This document shows, one piece after another, positions 26,194 to 35,976 of a stretch of DNA of 64,000 bases. A model generated the notes under the pieces. It saw nothing but the letters and a program-made list of their open reading frames with translations, was not told where the DNA came from and did not search any database. This DNA comes from Arthrobacter woluwensis. Its GTDB lineage: Bacteria; Actinomycetota; Actinomycetes; Actinomycetales; Micrococcaceae. The translations under genes and the position numbers were made by a program. The stretch spans positions 1,364,001-1,428,000 of the forward strand of contig NZ_FNSN01000003.1 of the NCBI RefSeq assembly GCF_900105345.1, given 5' to 3'. Within the stretch, counting starts at the first letter, position 1, and every line of letters starts with the position of its first letter.

Positions 26194-29100
26194 TGGAATG
26201 GTTCGCGTGACGGAAGAGAACTCAGGAAGGCAGGCCACGGGTGCCCGTGGCGCGCGTCCCACCTTGCTGCCGCCACTGCGCGTGGCGGGTGTTCAGCCGC
26301 GGCTGAGCGCGGACCAGCAGGCGGCGGTCGATCTCCCGCAGGGGAGCGGACCCGTGATCCTGTGGGGTGCGCCCGGAACCGGGAAGTCGACCGCGCTCGT
26401 GGAAGCCGCCGTGCGACGGGTGGATGCCGGCGAGGTGGACCCGGAGCGTGTCCTCGTCCTGGCTCCGAGCCGTGTGGCGGCCACTCGTCTGCGGGACTCC
26501 CTGACGGCCCGGCTGGGCAGGAGCCTCGGCACCACCCCGGCCCGGAGCTGGGCCGCCTACGCCTTCGACGTGATCCGCCGTGCCCACGCCGAGGGGGCGG
26601 TCGCCCTGGACGGCCCACCCCGCCTGCTGTCCGGACCCGAACAGGACCAGGTGATCAAGGAACTCCTGGACGGCGCGCGGGAGACTCCCGGCACCGGCAT
26701 CACCTGGCCCCGCGACCTGGAAGCCGCCCTGCCCACCCGCGGTTTCCGGCAGGAGGTCCGGGAACTCTTCGACCGCCTCATCGAGCACGACGGCGGCGCG
26801 GAGGACCTGGAGGAGCTCGCCGAGGCGGTGGGGCGCCCGGAGTGGCTGGCCGCGGCACGCTTCTACCGTGAGTACCGGGATGTCATGGACCTGCGGAACG
26901 CCGGGGCCTTCGACCCCGCGGGGATCATCTCCGCCGCGCGATCGGTGTTCGCCGGGGCGCCGGAATTCCTGGCCGCCGAGCGGGACCGCCTCCAGCTGAT
27001 CCTGGTGGATGATCTGCACGAGTCCAACCGCTCGGTGTACGAGCTCTTCCTCGACGTCGCGCAGGGGAAGGACGTCATCGCGACGGTCTGCCCGGACACC
27101 GCGGTCCAGGGATTCCGTGGCGCGCGCCCGGACCTGGTGTCCCGGGTCGCGGAGGAGCTCGGCACGGACGGAGTGGGCACGGCTGGATCCGGCACGGACG
27201 GGCGGCGCGCCCTGAACCTGGAGCTCACCACCTCGCACCGGCTGACCCCGCCCCTGGCCGAGGTGTACCGGCGTGCCGCCGCCCGGGTGCCCCGCGGTGC
27301 GGACGCCTCCTGGGCGCGCACGCTGGAGACCACGGCGGCGCCCACGGCCCAAGGAAGCGATGGCGACGCCGTCGCAGCTGAGAATTCCTGGCGGAAGGCG
27401 CCCGTCACCGGCGCGGTGTTCCGTGGGAGCGGACACGAACTGCGGTTCCTCGCCTCGGAGATCAAGTCCGAACACCTCAAGGGGAAGAAGAGCCTTGAGG
27501 ACCTCGCCGTGGTGGTCCGCAACGGTGCGGAAGTCTCACGGGTGCAACGCTTCCTCCTGGCCCAGGGGATCCCCGTGCGGGTGTCTCTCGGGGAGACGGC
27601 CGTCCGTGACGAACTGGCGGTTCGGCCTTTGCTGGACGTCCTGGGCGTGGTCCTGGGAGAGCTCGCCCTGGACCCTGAACGAGCCGTGGAACTCCTGTCC
27701 TCGCGGGTCGGCGGGGCCTCGAGCCTGGACATCCGGCGCCTGCGGCAGCGTCTGCGTCATGAAGAACTGACCGCCGGCGGAACGCGGGGCAGCGATGAGC
27801 TGCTCGTGGAGGCTCTGGAGGATCCGGACTGGCTCGAGACGATGGGACTCGTGGCCCGTCACGCCCTGAGGATCGCCCGGATGCTGGCGGGCGGCAGGAA
27901 AGCGGCGCAGGAGCGGGCGGCCAACGGGGAGACCGTGCTGTGGGCCATCTGGAAGGCCTCCCGCCTTGCCGACCCGTGGGCGGAGACCGCCCTTGAATCC
28001 GGCACGGCCGGCGCACGCGCTGATCGCGACCTGGACGCCGTGATGGCTCTGTTCGAAAGCGCGGAGCGCTTCGCCACCCAGTTCCCCGGGTCGGGTGCGG
28101 CGCAGTTCTACGACTACCTGACCGCGCAGGAGCTCCCCATGGACACGCTCACCGCCCGCCCGCCCGTGGAGGAAGCGGTGGAGGTCCTGACTCCGGCCGG
28201 CGCCGCGGGACGCGAGTGGCCGGTGGTCTTCATCGCCGGGCTTCAGGAGGGGACCTGGCCGAACACCAGGCTGCGCGGTGAGCTCCTGGGCAACACCTTG
28301 CTCGCCGACGCGATGGAACACGGTCCTGCGGTCGCCGTGCAGCAGGGTCCCGGCGAGCGGCTCCGTGCCATCCGCACCGATGAGCTCCGGACCTTCGTGG
28401 CGGCACTCAGCAGGGCCTCCGAGCGGCTCGTGCTGACCGCGGTGGAGGACGAGGAATCCCGCTCCTCGGCGTTCCTGGAGCTGGCCGTCCCCGGGGCCTC
28501 GGACGAGGTGGGGACTCAGGCCATCCGTTCCCTGGATCTCCGCTCGCTGGTCGCCGAGCTGCGGCGCACGGCGGAGGAAGCGCACGCGAACGCGCAGCCC
28601 ACCGTGCCGGAGGGCGCGGATCCTCGGGACGGGCGCACCGCCGTCGCGCAGGACGCTGCCCAGGTGCTCGCGCTCCTCGCCCGGCATGACGTCCCGGGAG
28701 CGCACCCCGCACAGTGGTGGGGCCTGTCTCCGGCCAGCACCGAGGACGATCTCGTTCCGGACGGCGGGACCGTGGTGGTCTCGCCGTCGAAGGTGGAGAA
28801 GGCCAGCAAATCGCCGCTCGAGTGGTTCGTCCCGGCCGCCGGCGGAGAGGCGCACACGGACTTCGCCAGGAGCCTGGGAACGCTCATCCATGCCATCGCC
28901 GCGGAGCTGCCGGAGGCCACTCTCGAGGAGTATCGGGAGCTGCTGGACCGACGCTGGCCGGAACTGGGGCTGCCGGAAGGCTGGGAGAACGACGCCCTCC
29001 GCCGGCGTGCGGATCTGATGCTCTTCAAGCTCGCCGGTTACGTCGCATCCCTGAAGGGCACAGGAGGCACGGGCGCAGGACGGTCCCTCGCAGCGGTGGA

Positions 29101-29650
29101 GATTGATTTCACCGTGGACCTGGAGGAGCCACTGGAGTTCGTGCCGGAGGGGGAGACCACGGCCCGAACGCTGCATACCAGGATCCGGGGCCAGATCGAC
29201 CGCTTGGAGGTGGACTCGCGGGGCGGCGCCTACGTGGTCGACCTGAAGACCGGCAAGTCCAAACCGCGGAAGGAGGACATCATTCAGCACGCCCAGCTCG
29301 GCACGTATCAGGCGGCCATCAACGCCGGCGCGTTCGAAGCGGGTGTCGTCCAGGATGCCTCCTCCGCTGGCCAGAGGACCGGCGTGAACCGGGTGGTCCC
29401 GCCCATCTCCCGGAGCGGCGGCGCGGCGCTGGTCCAGCTCGGTGACAGCACCAAGGGGTTCACCGAACAGCAGCAGCCGGAGCTGGGTCCGGACGACGGA
29501 TGGGCGATGGATCTCGTCCACCAGGCGGCCATCGCCATGGCCGGTCACGCATTCGAAGCCCGGCACGATTCGGCGGGGACACCCTTCGGCGGCTGCAAGA
29601 CCCCGGAGGTCTGCCCGCTGTGCCACTCGGGAAGGCAAGTCACGGAATGA
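26177..29650 (+). CDS. adnA: AdnA-type helicase-nuclease subunit
   Basis: One subunit of the AdnAB double-strand-break end-resection complex of actinobacteria. The protein is about 1157 residues: an SF1 (UvrD-like) motor with Walker A GAPGTGKS (64-71) and Walker B LILVDDLHE, then a RecB-like nuclease with VVDLKTGK (Asp1022, Lys1024) and QLGTYQ. Three C-terminal cysteines (1140, 1146, 1149) form the end of an AddB-type Fe-S motif, but the first ligand position reads KSPLEWF, with Ser in place of Cys. The start could also be ATG 26198 or GTG 26207. The stop overlaps adnB as ATGA. Confidence 0.9.
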   Translation: MSEHRDGMVRVTEENSGRQATGARGARPTLLPPLRVAGVQPRLSADQQAAVDLPQGSGPVILWGAPGTGKSTALVEAAVRRVDAGEVDPERVLVLAPSRVAATRLRDSLTARLGRSLGTTPARSWAAYAFDVIRRAHAEGAVALDGPPRLLSGPEQDQVIKELLDGARETPGTGITWPRDLEAALPTRGFRQEVRELFDRLIEHDGGAEDLEELAEAVGRPEWLAAARFYREYRDVMDLRNAGAFDPAGIISAARSVFAGAPEFLAAERDRLQLILVDDLHESNRSVYELFLDVAQGKDVIATVCPDTAVQGFRGARPDLVSRVAEELGTDGVGTAGSGTDGRRALNLELTTSHRLTPPLAEVYRRAAARVPRGADASWARTLETTAAPTAQGSDGDAVAAENSWRKAPVTGAVFRGSGHELRFLASEIKSEHLKGKKSLEDLAVVVRNGAEVSRVQRFLLAQGIPVRVSLGETAVRDELAVRPLLDVLGVVLGELALDPERAVELLSSRVGGASSLDIRRLRQRLRHEELTAGGTRGSDELLVEALEDPDWLETMGLVARHALRIARMLAGGRKAAQERAANGETVLWAIWKASRLADPWAETALESGTAGARADRDLDAVMALFESAERFATQFPGSGAAQFYDYLTAQELPMDTLTARPPVEEAVEVLTPAGAAGREWPVVFIAGLQEGTWPNTRLRGELLGNTLLADAMEHGPAVAVQQGPGERLRAIRTDELRTFVAALSRASERLVLTAVEDEESRSSAFLELAVPGASDEVGTQAIRSLDLRSLVAELRRTAEEAHANAQPTVPEGADPRDGRTAVAQDAAQVLALLARHDVPGAHPAQWWGLSPASTEDDLVPDGGTVVVSPSKVEKASKSPLEWFVPAAGGEAHTDFARSLGTLIHAIAAELPEATLEEYRELLDRRWPELGLPEGWENDALRRRADLMLFKLAGYVASLKGTGGTGAGRSLAAVEIDFTVDLEEPLEFVPEGETTARTLHTRIRGQIDRLEVDSRGGAYVVDLKTGKSKPRKEDIIQHAQLGTYQAAINAGAFEAGVVQDASSAGQRTGVNRVVPPISRSGGAALVQLGDSTKGFTEQQQPELGPDDGWAMDLVHQAAIAMAGHAFEARHDSAGTPFGGCKTPEVCPLCHSGRQVTE

Positions 29651-32600
29651 CTGAAACCACGTCGGCGATCATCTCGCCGGAGGACCTGGCCGCGCTGCTC
29701 GGCGGCAACACTCCCACGGAGGAGCAGTCCCGCATCATCTCCGCACCCCTCGAGCCACTGCTGGTGATCGCGGGCGCGGGGTCGGGAAAGACCGCCACCA
29801 TGACCGACCGGGTGGTGTGGCTCGTCGCCAATGGTCTGGTCCGTCCCGAAGAGGTTCTCGGGGTCACGTTCACCCGCAAAGCCGCGGGTGAACTCGCTCA
29901 TCGGGTCCGGAAGGCCCTCCAGCAGTTCGCCCAGGTCAATCAGCGTCTCGGTATCGCCCCCGTGGAACTGGCCGTGGACGAGCTGCACGAACCACGGGTC
30001 TCCACCTACCACTCGTACGCGAATTCTCTCGTCTCCGATTTCGGCCTGCGCCTCGGGATCGAGCGTGACGTCACGCTCATGGGTCCGGCCCAGGCCTGGC
30101 AGCTCGCCAGCCAGGTGGTGGAGAGCTACGACGGCCCGATGGAATACGTCGAGGCAGCGAAGTCGAGCCTGGTCAACGGGGTTCTGAAGCTCGCGGGCGA
30201 GTGTGCCGAGCACCTCCGTCCTGCGGTGCCCGGTGCGCTGGCCGGCTCCTCGCAGCGTGTCAGCGTGGAGGAGTGGGTCGCAGACCTGCTCGCGCACTAC
30301 GAGGCCCTGCCTCCTAAAGTGACCGGCCGGGCCGCCGACACCGCGGCGAGGGCTCTCCAGACGAAGTTCCGCACCCGGGTGGCCCTGGCCCGCATGGTGG
30401 GCCGTTACGCGGACGCCAAGCGGCAGCGCGGCCTTCTGGACTACGGCGATCTGGTGGCCTTGGCCGCGACGATCGCCCAGGATGTCCCGCAGGCCCGGCA
30501 GCTCGAGCGGGACCGCAGCAAAGTGGTCATTCTGGACGAGTTCCAGGACACCTCGCACGCCCAGATGGTGCTCTTCTCGGAACTGTTCGGCGACGGCCAC
30601 GCCGTCACCGCCGTCGGCGATCCGAATCAGTCGATCTACGGCTTCCGCGGCGCCTCCGCGGGCCAGCTCTTCCGCTTCACCGAGGCGTTCCCGCGACGGC
30701 GGCCCGACGGCGGTCTGGAACCGTCCGGAACGGACTACCTCACCACCGCCTGGCGCAATGGCGAACGGATCCTGGAAGTCGCGAATCGTGTGGCCGGACC
30801 GCTCTCGTCCCGTGCTGCCGGGACCGAGAGCGTCCCCGAGCTCCGGCCACGCCCGGGTGCGCCGGCAGGCGCCGTCGTCCTGGCGCGCTTCGCGGACCAG
30901 TACCGTGAGGCGGCGGCGCTCGCCGACGATGTGCTCGCCCTCCGGTCTCAGGGCCAGCCCGCCCGCACGATGGCGGTGCTGTGCCGCAAGCGGTCACAGA
31001 TGTTGCCGGTCCAGGATGCCCTGGAGCTGCGCGGGATCCCGTATGAGGTCATCGGCCTGGGCGGACTGCTGGAGACGCCGGAGATCATGGATCTCACGGC
31101 CACCCTGCATGTTCTGGCCGATCCAGGGCGGTCGGACAAGCTGATGCGTCTCATGGCGGGAGCCCGTTGGAGGATCGGCCCCGCGGACCTCATGACCCTT
31201 CAGGAGTGGTCGTCCCAACTGGCCCGTCGCCGGTCCGCCCGGATCCGGGAAGACGCTGAAGAACTGGATGACGACAGCGCGCTGACCCCTGACCCGGTGG
31301 ACGACTCGAGTCTGATCGAGGGACTCGACTTCCTGCCCAGACCCGGCTGGGTGTCGCCGGCCGGGCGGTCGCTCAGTCCGCTCGGTCAGCAGAGGCTCGA
31401 ACGGCTCTCCGAAGAACTCCGCCGGCTCCGCGGCCACCTGGGTCATGAACTGGTGGACCTGATCGCCGAAGTCGAGCGGGCGATGCTCCTCGACATCGAA
31501 GTGGAAGCGCGTGCTGGGAGGAGCCTGCATTCCGCGCGCCGGAATCTGGAGGCTTTCACGGACCAGGTGCTCCAGTTCAACCGCAGCAATGAACGGGTGG
31601 ACCTGCTGGCCTTCCTCTCCTGGCTCGAGGCCGCGGCGCGTGAGGAGAACGGGCTGGCGGCAGCGCCCCCGGAACCCGATCCCGAAGCCGTGCAGATCCT
31701 GACCGTTCACGCGTCCAAGGGTCTGGAATGGGACGCGGTGTTCGTGCCAGGCCTCAACACCAAGGACTTCCCCTCGGAGCGGGCCGCGCATTGGGACACC
31801 GAGATCGACACCCTGCCGTGGCCGTTGCGCGGCGATCATGCGAGTCTGCCCTTGTGGGACACCACGGAGGCGGGTCAGGCCGAGTGGACCCGCAGCGCGA
31901 AGGTGTTCGCCGAAGAGGCGAAGGCCCACGCAGTCCGCGAGGAACGGCGGCTCGCCTATGTCGCGTACACCCGGGCGAAGGACCTGCTCTGGGTGTCCAG
32001 TCATGCCTACGCCACGGCCGGGGCTCTCCGGCCGATGTCGGACTTCCTGGCAGAGCTGCTGCCCCTGGCCGAGGACGACGAGCTCGCTGAAGTCCAGCTT
32101 CACGGCCTCAGCGTGGGGGAGGAGGACATCCCGGACACGAACCCCTTGACCGCGCAGACCCGGCGATCCCCGTGGCCGTACGACCCCCTGGAAGGCCCGG
32201 TCGACGGCGACACCGGGCAGCGCAGGAGCCTGGTGCCCGGGCGGCGCGCGGCCCTGGAAGCATCCGCTCACGCCGTGCTCGCCGCTCTGGAGCCGGGTCC
32301 GGAAAGCCGGACCGGTGGACCCGGCACTGCGGCGGAAGGCCGCGACGGGAAGAGCCCCGTCCGCACGGCGCAGGGTGAGATCTGGTGGGAGGACGCCGAA
32401 CTCCTGCTCGCGGCCCAGCAGCGGCAGCCCCGGAGGCACGAAGTCCGCCTGCCCGCCCACATCTCGGCATCCACTCTGGTGGAGCTCGGGACGGACTCCG
32501 AGGCGGTCGCCCGCCGGCTCCGGCGTCCCGTTCCCCGGGAGCCGGGTCAGGCCGCCCGGAAGGGCACCGTGTTCCATGCTTGGGTGGAGGAGTTCTTCGG

Positions 32601-33090
32601 TCAGGCCGGAATGCTGGATCTCGACGAGCCGCTGAGTGAGGATTCCGCCTTCGACACCGCGCTGGGACTGGATGAGCTGGTGTCCCGGTTCAAGGACTCG
32701 GAGTGGGCACAGCGGACTCCGGCGTATCTGGAGGCGCCCGTCGAAACCTCGGTGGGACCCCTGGTGGTCCGTGGACGGATCGACGCTGTGTTCCGCGATG
32801 CCGACGGCGGCTGGGACCTCGTCGACTGGAAGACCGGAAGGGTCCCGCGAGACGCCCAGGACCTGGCGCGGAAGTCGGTGCAGCTCGCCGTCTACCGCCT
32901 GGCATGGTCCCGATTGCGGGGGGTCCCCCTGGACATGGTCCGGGCAGCGTTCTACTACGTCGCCGACGGGCAGGAGATCAGGCCCCACGACCTGGCGGGA
33001 GCGGAAGAACTCGAGAGGATCGTCAGCGACGCGCTCCGGCCGAAGCCGGGCGCGTCACCGTCCGATCAGCCGGTCAGCTCTCGTGCTTGA
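29647..33090 (+). CDS. adnB: AdnB-type helicase-nuclease subunit
   Basis: The second subunit of the AdnAB resection machine. The 1147 residues contain Walker A AGAGSGKT (42-49), motif Ia VTFTRKAAGEL, Walker B VVILDEFQDTSH, a GDPNQSIYGFRGA motif, a VHASKGLEWDAVFVPG motif VI region and a C-terminal nuclease domain with LVDWKTGRVP and QLAVYRLAW. All core motor residues look intact, so this is likely the lead motor. It overlaps adnA by 4 bp, and its 3' end overlaps the facing gene by 17 bp. Confidence 0.93.
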   Translation: MTETTSAIISPEDLAALLGGNTPTEEQSRIISAPLEPLLVIAGAGSGKTATMTDRVVWLVANGLVRPEEVLGVTFTRKAAGELAHRVRKALQQFAQVNQRLGIAPVELAVDELHEPRVSTYHSYANSLVSDFGLRLGIERDVTLMGPAQAWQLASQVVESYDGPMEYVEAAKSSLVNGVLKLAGECAEHLRPAVPGALAGSSQRVSVEEWVADLLAHYEALPPKVTGRAADTAARALQTKFRTRVALARMVGRYADAKRQRGLLDYGDLVALAATIAQDVPQARQLERDRSKVVILDEFQDTSHAQMVLFSELFGDGHAVTAVGDPNQSIYGFRGASAGQLFRFTEAFPRRRPDGGLEPSGTDYLTTAWRNGERILEVANRVAGPLSSRAAGTESVPELRPRPGAPAGAVVLARFADQYREAAALADDVLALRSQGQPARTMAVLCRKRSQMLPVQDALELRGIPYEVIGLGGLLETPEIMDLTATLHVLADPGRSDKLMRLMAGARWRIGPADLMTLQEWSSQLARRRSARIREDAEELDDDSALTPDPVDDSSLIEGLDFLPRPGWVSPAGRSLSPLGQQRLERLSEELRRLRGHLGHELVDLIAEVERAMLLDIEVEARAGRSLHSARRNLEAFTDQVLQFNRSNERVDLLAFLSWLEAAAREENGLAAAPPEPDPEAVQILTVHASKGLEWDAVFVPGLNTKDFPSERAAHWDTEIDTLPWPLRGDHASLPLWDTTEAGQAEWTRSAKVFAEEAKAHAVREERRLAYVAYTRAKDLLWVSSHAYATAGALRPMSDFLAELLPLAEDDELAEVQLHGLSVGEEDIPDTNPLTAQTRRSPWPYDPLEGPVDGDTGQRRSLVPGRRAALEASAHAVLAALEPGPESRTGGPGTAAEGRDGKSPVRTAQGEIWWEDAELLLAAQQRQPRRHEVRLPAHISASTLVELGTDSEAVARRLRRPVPREPGQAARKGTVFHAWVEEFFGQAGMLDLDEPLSEDSAFDTALGLDELVSRFKDSEWAQRTPAYLEAPVETSVGPLVVRGRIDAVFRDADGGWDLVDWKTGRVPRDAQDLARKSVQLAVYRLAWSRLRGVPLDMVRAAFYYVADGQEIRPHDLAGAEELERIVSDALRPKPGASPSDQPVSSRA

Positions 33091-34531
33091 TGACCGGCAG
33101 GGCCGTGGTCTCGACTCCGGCCTGCGAGGCGCCCGGTTCCCCCTCGTGCTCGGACGACGGGGAAGACGCGTTCTCGTCGGCTGCGCTGTTCGCCGTCTCC
33201 GAACCGGCCACGGCATCGGTCTCCGGGGAACCCTCGGAGTCCTGGACCGAGGCGACGTCGGCGTCACCGTCAGCGCCGGCGGCATCGGAACTGCCATCGG
33301 CAGCGTGGTCGGCCGGGGAGCCGGACGGAGTGGGCACCACGGAAAGGCGGGGGGAGTTCCCCTCGGCGACGTCGTCATCCGACCCGCCATCGGCGGCGTT
33401 CACCGATTCCCCTCCAGACGCGGCGGACAGCGAGGTCACGGTGACCTTGGCGCCCGGCCCGGTCGTGGGGGTGGGGCCGTTCGTTTCCCGATCCTGCGAC
33501 GGGCGATCCTGTGCCGGTCGCTCGTACGCCAGGCGTTCGTGCTCCTCGGCGGCTTCCGCCTCGGCGGCCGCCTCCTCCGCCTCCTCGAGTTCACGGGCGG
33601 CTGCTTCGCTCTCCCGGATATCGGAGGCGAGGTCGGACAGCATGGTCTCCGCCTCGGCGATCACCGTGGCGTCGTTCTTGGCCAGACCCTTCATGAGGTA
33701 CTGCGCCAAGGCGAATTCCGCGGAGAGCGCGGCACGGCGGAGCAGATGGGGGTCCGGGTCCTGCCCGGCGGGGCCGGGCAGCGCGTCGCGGTAGTGATGC
33801 AGCACGGCGTCCACGAAGGCGGAGTCGTGGGAGGCGACGAGCCAGGCGAAGTCGTCCGCCGGGTCGCCGATGTGCAGATCGGTCCAGCCGGTCACGGCGG
33901 TGACTTTGCCGTCGTCGAACAGGAGGTTGTCCTCGTGCAGGTCGCCGTGCACGACGGAGGCGTTGAAACGCCACAGCGTCACGTCCTCCAGCGCGTGCTC
34001 CCAGCGGAGCAGAAGTTCGGCGGGGATCTTTCCGCTGGTGGCGGCCTGGTCCAGTTCGTTCAGGCGGCGCTGCCGGAACTCATTGGCGCTGTAGCGGGGG
34101 AGGTCCGCGCGGTCCACCACGTCCTGCGGCAGGGCGTGGATGGCCGCGAGCACGGAGGCCACCTCCTTCGCCGCCGCATCCCCGGACCGTTCCAGCTGAT
34201 CCAGCTGGAGCGACTGCCCGGCGACATGGGTGTACACGAAGGTGCTCAGCGGCCCGCGACGGACGCAGCCGAGCACGGTGGGGATCCGGAACGGCAGCTC
34301 GGCACGCAGGCCGGCCGGGAAAGCCCGGAGAATGGCGAACTCGCTCTCGAGCCGCGCACTGGCTTCTTCGTGGCGGGGCGAACGGACGCGCCAGCGCTGG
34401 TCGTCCTCGCCGAAGAGGAGCACGGCGTCGAAGTCCGAGGGGTCGTCAAGATCGGCCCGGACGGCGGTGGGGGAGAGTCCAGGCACTGCAGCGGCGGCCA
34501 GGGCCGCCAGTTCGAGGGGGGAGCGCTTCAC
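33074..34531 (-). CDS. Aminoglycoside-phosphotransferase-fold protein with acidic disordered tail
   Basis: A protein of about 485 residues. The first 300 have the APH/choline-kinase fold with the catalytic loop VVHGDLHEDNLL (about 192-203). The following strand, where these kinases have an Asp that binds Mg-ATP (IDW/IDF), reads VTAVTGWTDLHIGDPADDF, so that Asp is Gly. Residues about 330-370 are a Glu/Ala coiled coil, and the last 115 are acidic and Ser/Thr-rich, probably disordered. The GTG with GGTGGA upstream is preferred. Similar genes lie by adnB/uvrD2 in other actinobacteria (Rv3197/MacS in M. tuberculosis, recalled). Kinase activity is uncertain. Confidence 0.82.
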   Translation of the reverse strand: MKRSPLELAALAAAAVPGLSPTAVRADLDDPSDFDAVLLFGEDDQRWRVRSPRHEEASARLESEFAILRAFPAGLRAELPFRIPTVLGCVRRGPLSTFVYTHVAGQSLQLDQLERSGDAAAKEVASVLAAIHALPQDVVDRADLPRYSANEFRQRRLNELDQAATSGKIPAELLLRWEHALEDVTLWRFNASVVHGDLHEDNLLFDDGKVTAVTGWTDLHIGDPADDFAWLVASHDSAFVDAVLHHYRDALPGPAGQDPDPHLLRRAALSAEFALAQYLMKGLAKNDATVIAEAETMLSDLASDIRESEAAARELEEAEEAAAEAEAAEEHERLAYERPAQDRPSQDRETNGPTPTTGPGAKVTVTSLSAASGGESVNAADGGSDDDVAEGNSPRLSVVPTPSGSPADHAADGSSDAAGADGDADVASVQDSEGSPETDAVAGSETANSAADENASSPSSEHEGEPGASQAGVETTALPVIKHES

Positions 34532-34620
34532 ATCTTCCACCGTAGAGGGGTGTGTCCCCGACTGTCCCCAGCACGGGCGGCGAGTCGCCAATCCCGGAGG
34601 GCAGTGGGTACGGTTGAGAC

Positions 34621-35676
34621 ATGCATTCCCCAGGGCTTTCCACCACTTCCGCAGGTCTGCTCTCACCGACGGTTCTCGGGACGCCCCCGGCCCTCATGGA
34701 CCGCGTTTCGGGGGAACGAGCCGGTGCTGGAGCTCTGGCGGCGCTCCGCGAAGACCCCGCCACGCGGTACCTTCTTCTGGCCCAGCGCAGCACCCCGGTG
34801 GTCTCCGGCGAGGACACACAGCGTCTCGTCTTCCTCTCGCCCGCCGAGGTCGACTCCCTGGGTCCGGTCCGCGTTCTGCAGGAGATCCACCTGGGCCGTG
34901 TGCGCCCTCCGCACGACGACGACGCCGGCCCGGCCCCCGCGCCCGGCGACGGTGCGCTGCCGGCGGGCACCGCCGTCGTCGCCCTGGTGCTGAGCGAACC
35001 GCTCGCGGCAGATCACCCCGCACTTCCCGCGGGCACCGTGTGGCGTGGCTACCGCGAGAGCGGCGCGTGGCTCTCCGCTCTGGAGTCAGAGCTGTTCATC
35101 GAGGCCCAGGCGATCGCGGGGTGGCACGAGGGCCACGGGTTCTGCCCGCGCTGCGGGACGCCGACGGAGACCGAGCAGAGCGGCTGGGTGCGGCGCTGTC
35201 CCCGGGAGAACGTGGAGATATTCCCGCGGATGGATCCCGCCATCATCGTCAGTGTGGTGGGACCGGACGGCCGGATCCTGCTGGGCGGTGGCGGACCGGC
35301 GGACGGCAAAGGTCATTCGGTCCTGGCGGGCTTCGTCGACCCAGGGGAGTCCCTGGAACAGGCGGTCGTCCGCGAGCTGGGGGAGGAAGTCGCGGTCGAG
35401 GTGGACGCGGTCCAGTACCTCGGATCGCAGTCCTGGCCCTTCCCCGCGTCCCTCATGCTGGGGTTCACCGCGCGGACCCGGAGCAGCGACGCCCGGCCGG
35501 ACGGCGTCGAGGTCACGCATGCCCGCTGGTTCACCCGTGAAGAGCTGCAGGAGGCCGTCCTGGCCGGCACGGTGATCATTCCGAGCCGCTTGTCGATCGC
35601 GAGGAATCTGATCGAACATTGGTACGGCGGTGACGTGCTGGAACCTCCGGCGCCGCCGGTGAGCGTAAGGACCTGA
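34621..35676 (+). CDS. nudC: NAD(+) pyrophosphatase / NAD-decapping hydrolase NudC
   Basis: A 351-residue Nudix enzyme that splits NAD(H) and may remove NAD caps from RNA. The Nudix box is complete: GFVDPGESLEQAVVREL then GEE (about 237-259). The NudC-specific array SQSWPFPASLMLGF follows it. The zinc ribbon has CPRCG and RCPREN, that is three of the four usual cysteines. The N-terminal NUDIX-like domain is present. It diverges from the phosphotransferase-fold gene and stands upstream of uvrD2, as in mycobacteria. Confidence 0.92.
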   Translation: MHSPGLSTTSAGLLSPTVLGTPPALMDRVSGERAGAGALAALREDPATRYLLLAQRSTPVVSGEDTQRLVFLSPAEVDSLGPVRVLQEIHLGRVRPPHDDDAGPAPAPGDGALPAGTAVVALVLSEPLAADHPALPAGTVWRGYRESGAWLSALESELFIEAQAIAGWHEGHGFCPRCGTPTETEQSGWVRRCPRENVEIFPRMDPAIIVSVVGPDGRILLGGGGPADGKGHSVLAGFVDPGESLEQAVVRELGEEVAVEVDAVQYLGSQSWPFPASLMLGFTARTRSSDARPDGVEVTHARWFTREELQEAVLAGTVIIPSRLSIARNLIEHWYGGDVLEPPAPPVSVRT

Positions 35677-35976
35677 ACCGGCGAGCGACGGTTCCCGGCA
35701 CTTGCGGTTCCGACAACCAGGAGCTCAGACACCTGGAGCTCAGACACCTGGATCTGAGGCGACTGCGACCGGTGTGCATCGGCCTTGCCGCCTCACCACC
35801 GATCCGGATCCAGCAGGATGGAGGGGCGTGACACCGACCGCTCACACCGAAGCGCCGCCGGCGCCTCGACCACCGAAGCGCCAGCGGCCCACCGGTCGCA
35901 GCACCATTGCCGACCACACCGCAGCATCACCCGCAAGACCACGCACGACGCATGACACGGCACCTCACGGGCCGCA
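35677..35976. other. 300-bp gap between nudC and uvrD2
   Basis: No coding feature is supported. It contains a small GAACCG/CGGTTC inverted repeat over the nudC stop and a 15-bp unit (GAGCTCAGACACCTG) repeated twice in tandem (35721-35750). In mycobacteria a glutaredoxin-like gene sits at this place, and nothing like it is seen here. Confidence 0.4.

Noticed and set aside
35721-35750. Two tandem copies of a 15-bp unit between nudC and uvrD2, as a repeat array or CRISPR
   Set aside because: Only two copies without spacers. It is a simple short duplication and does not suggest a CRISPR or a mobile element.
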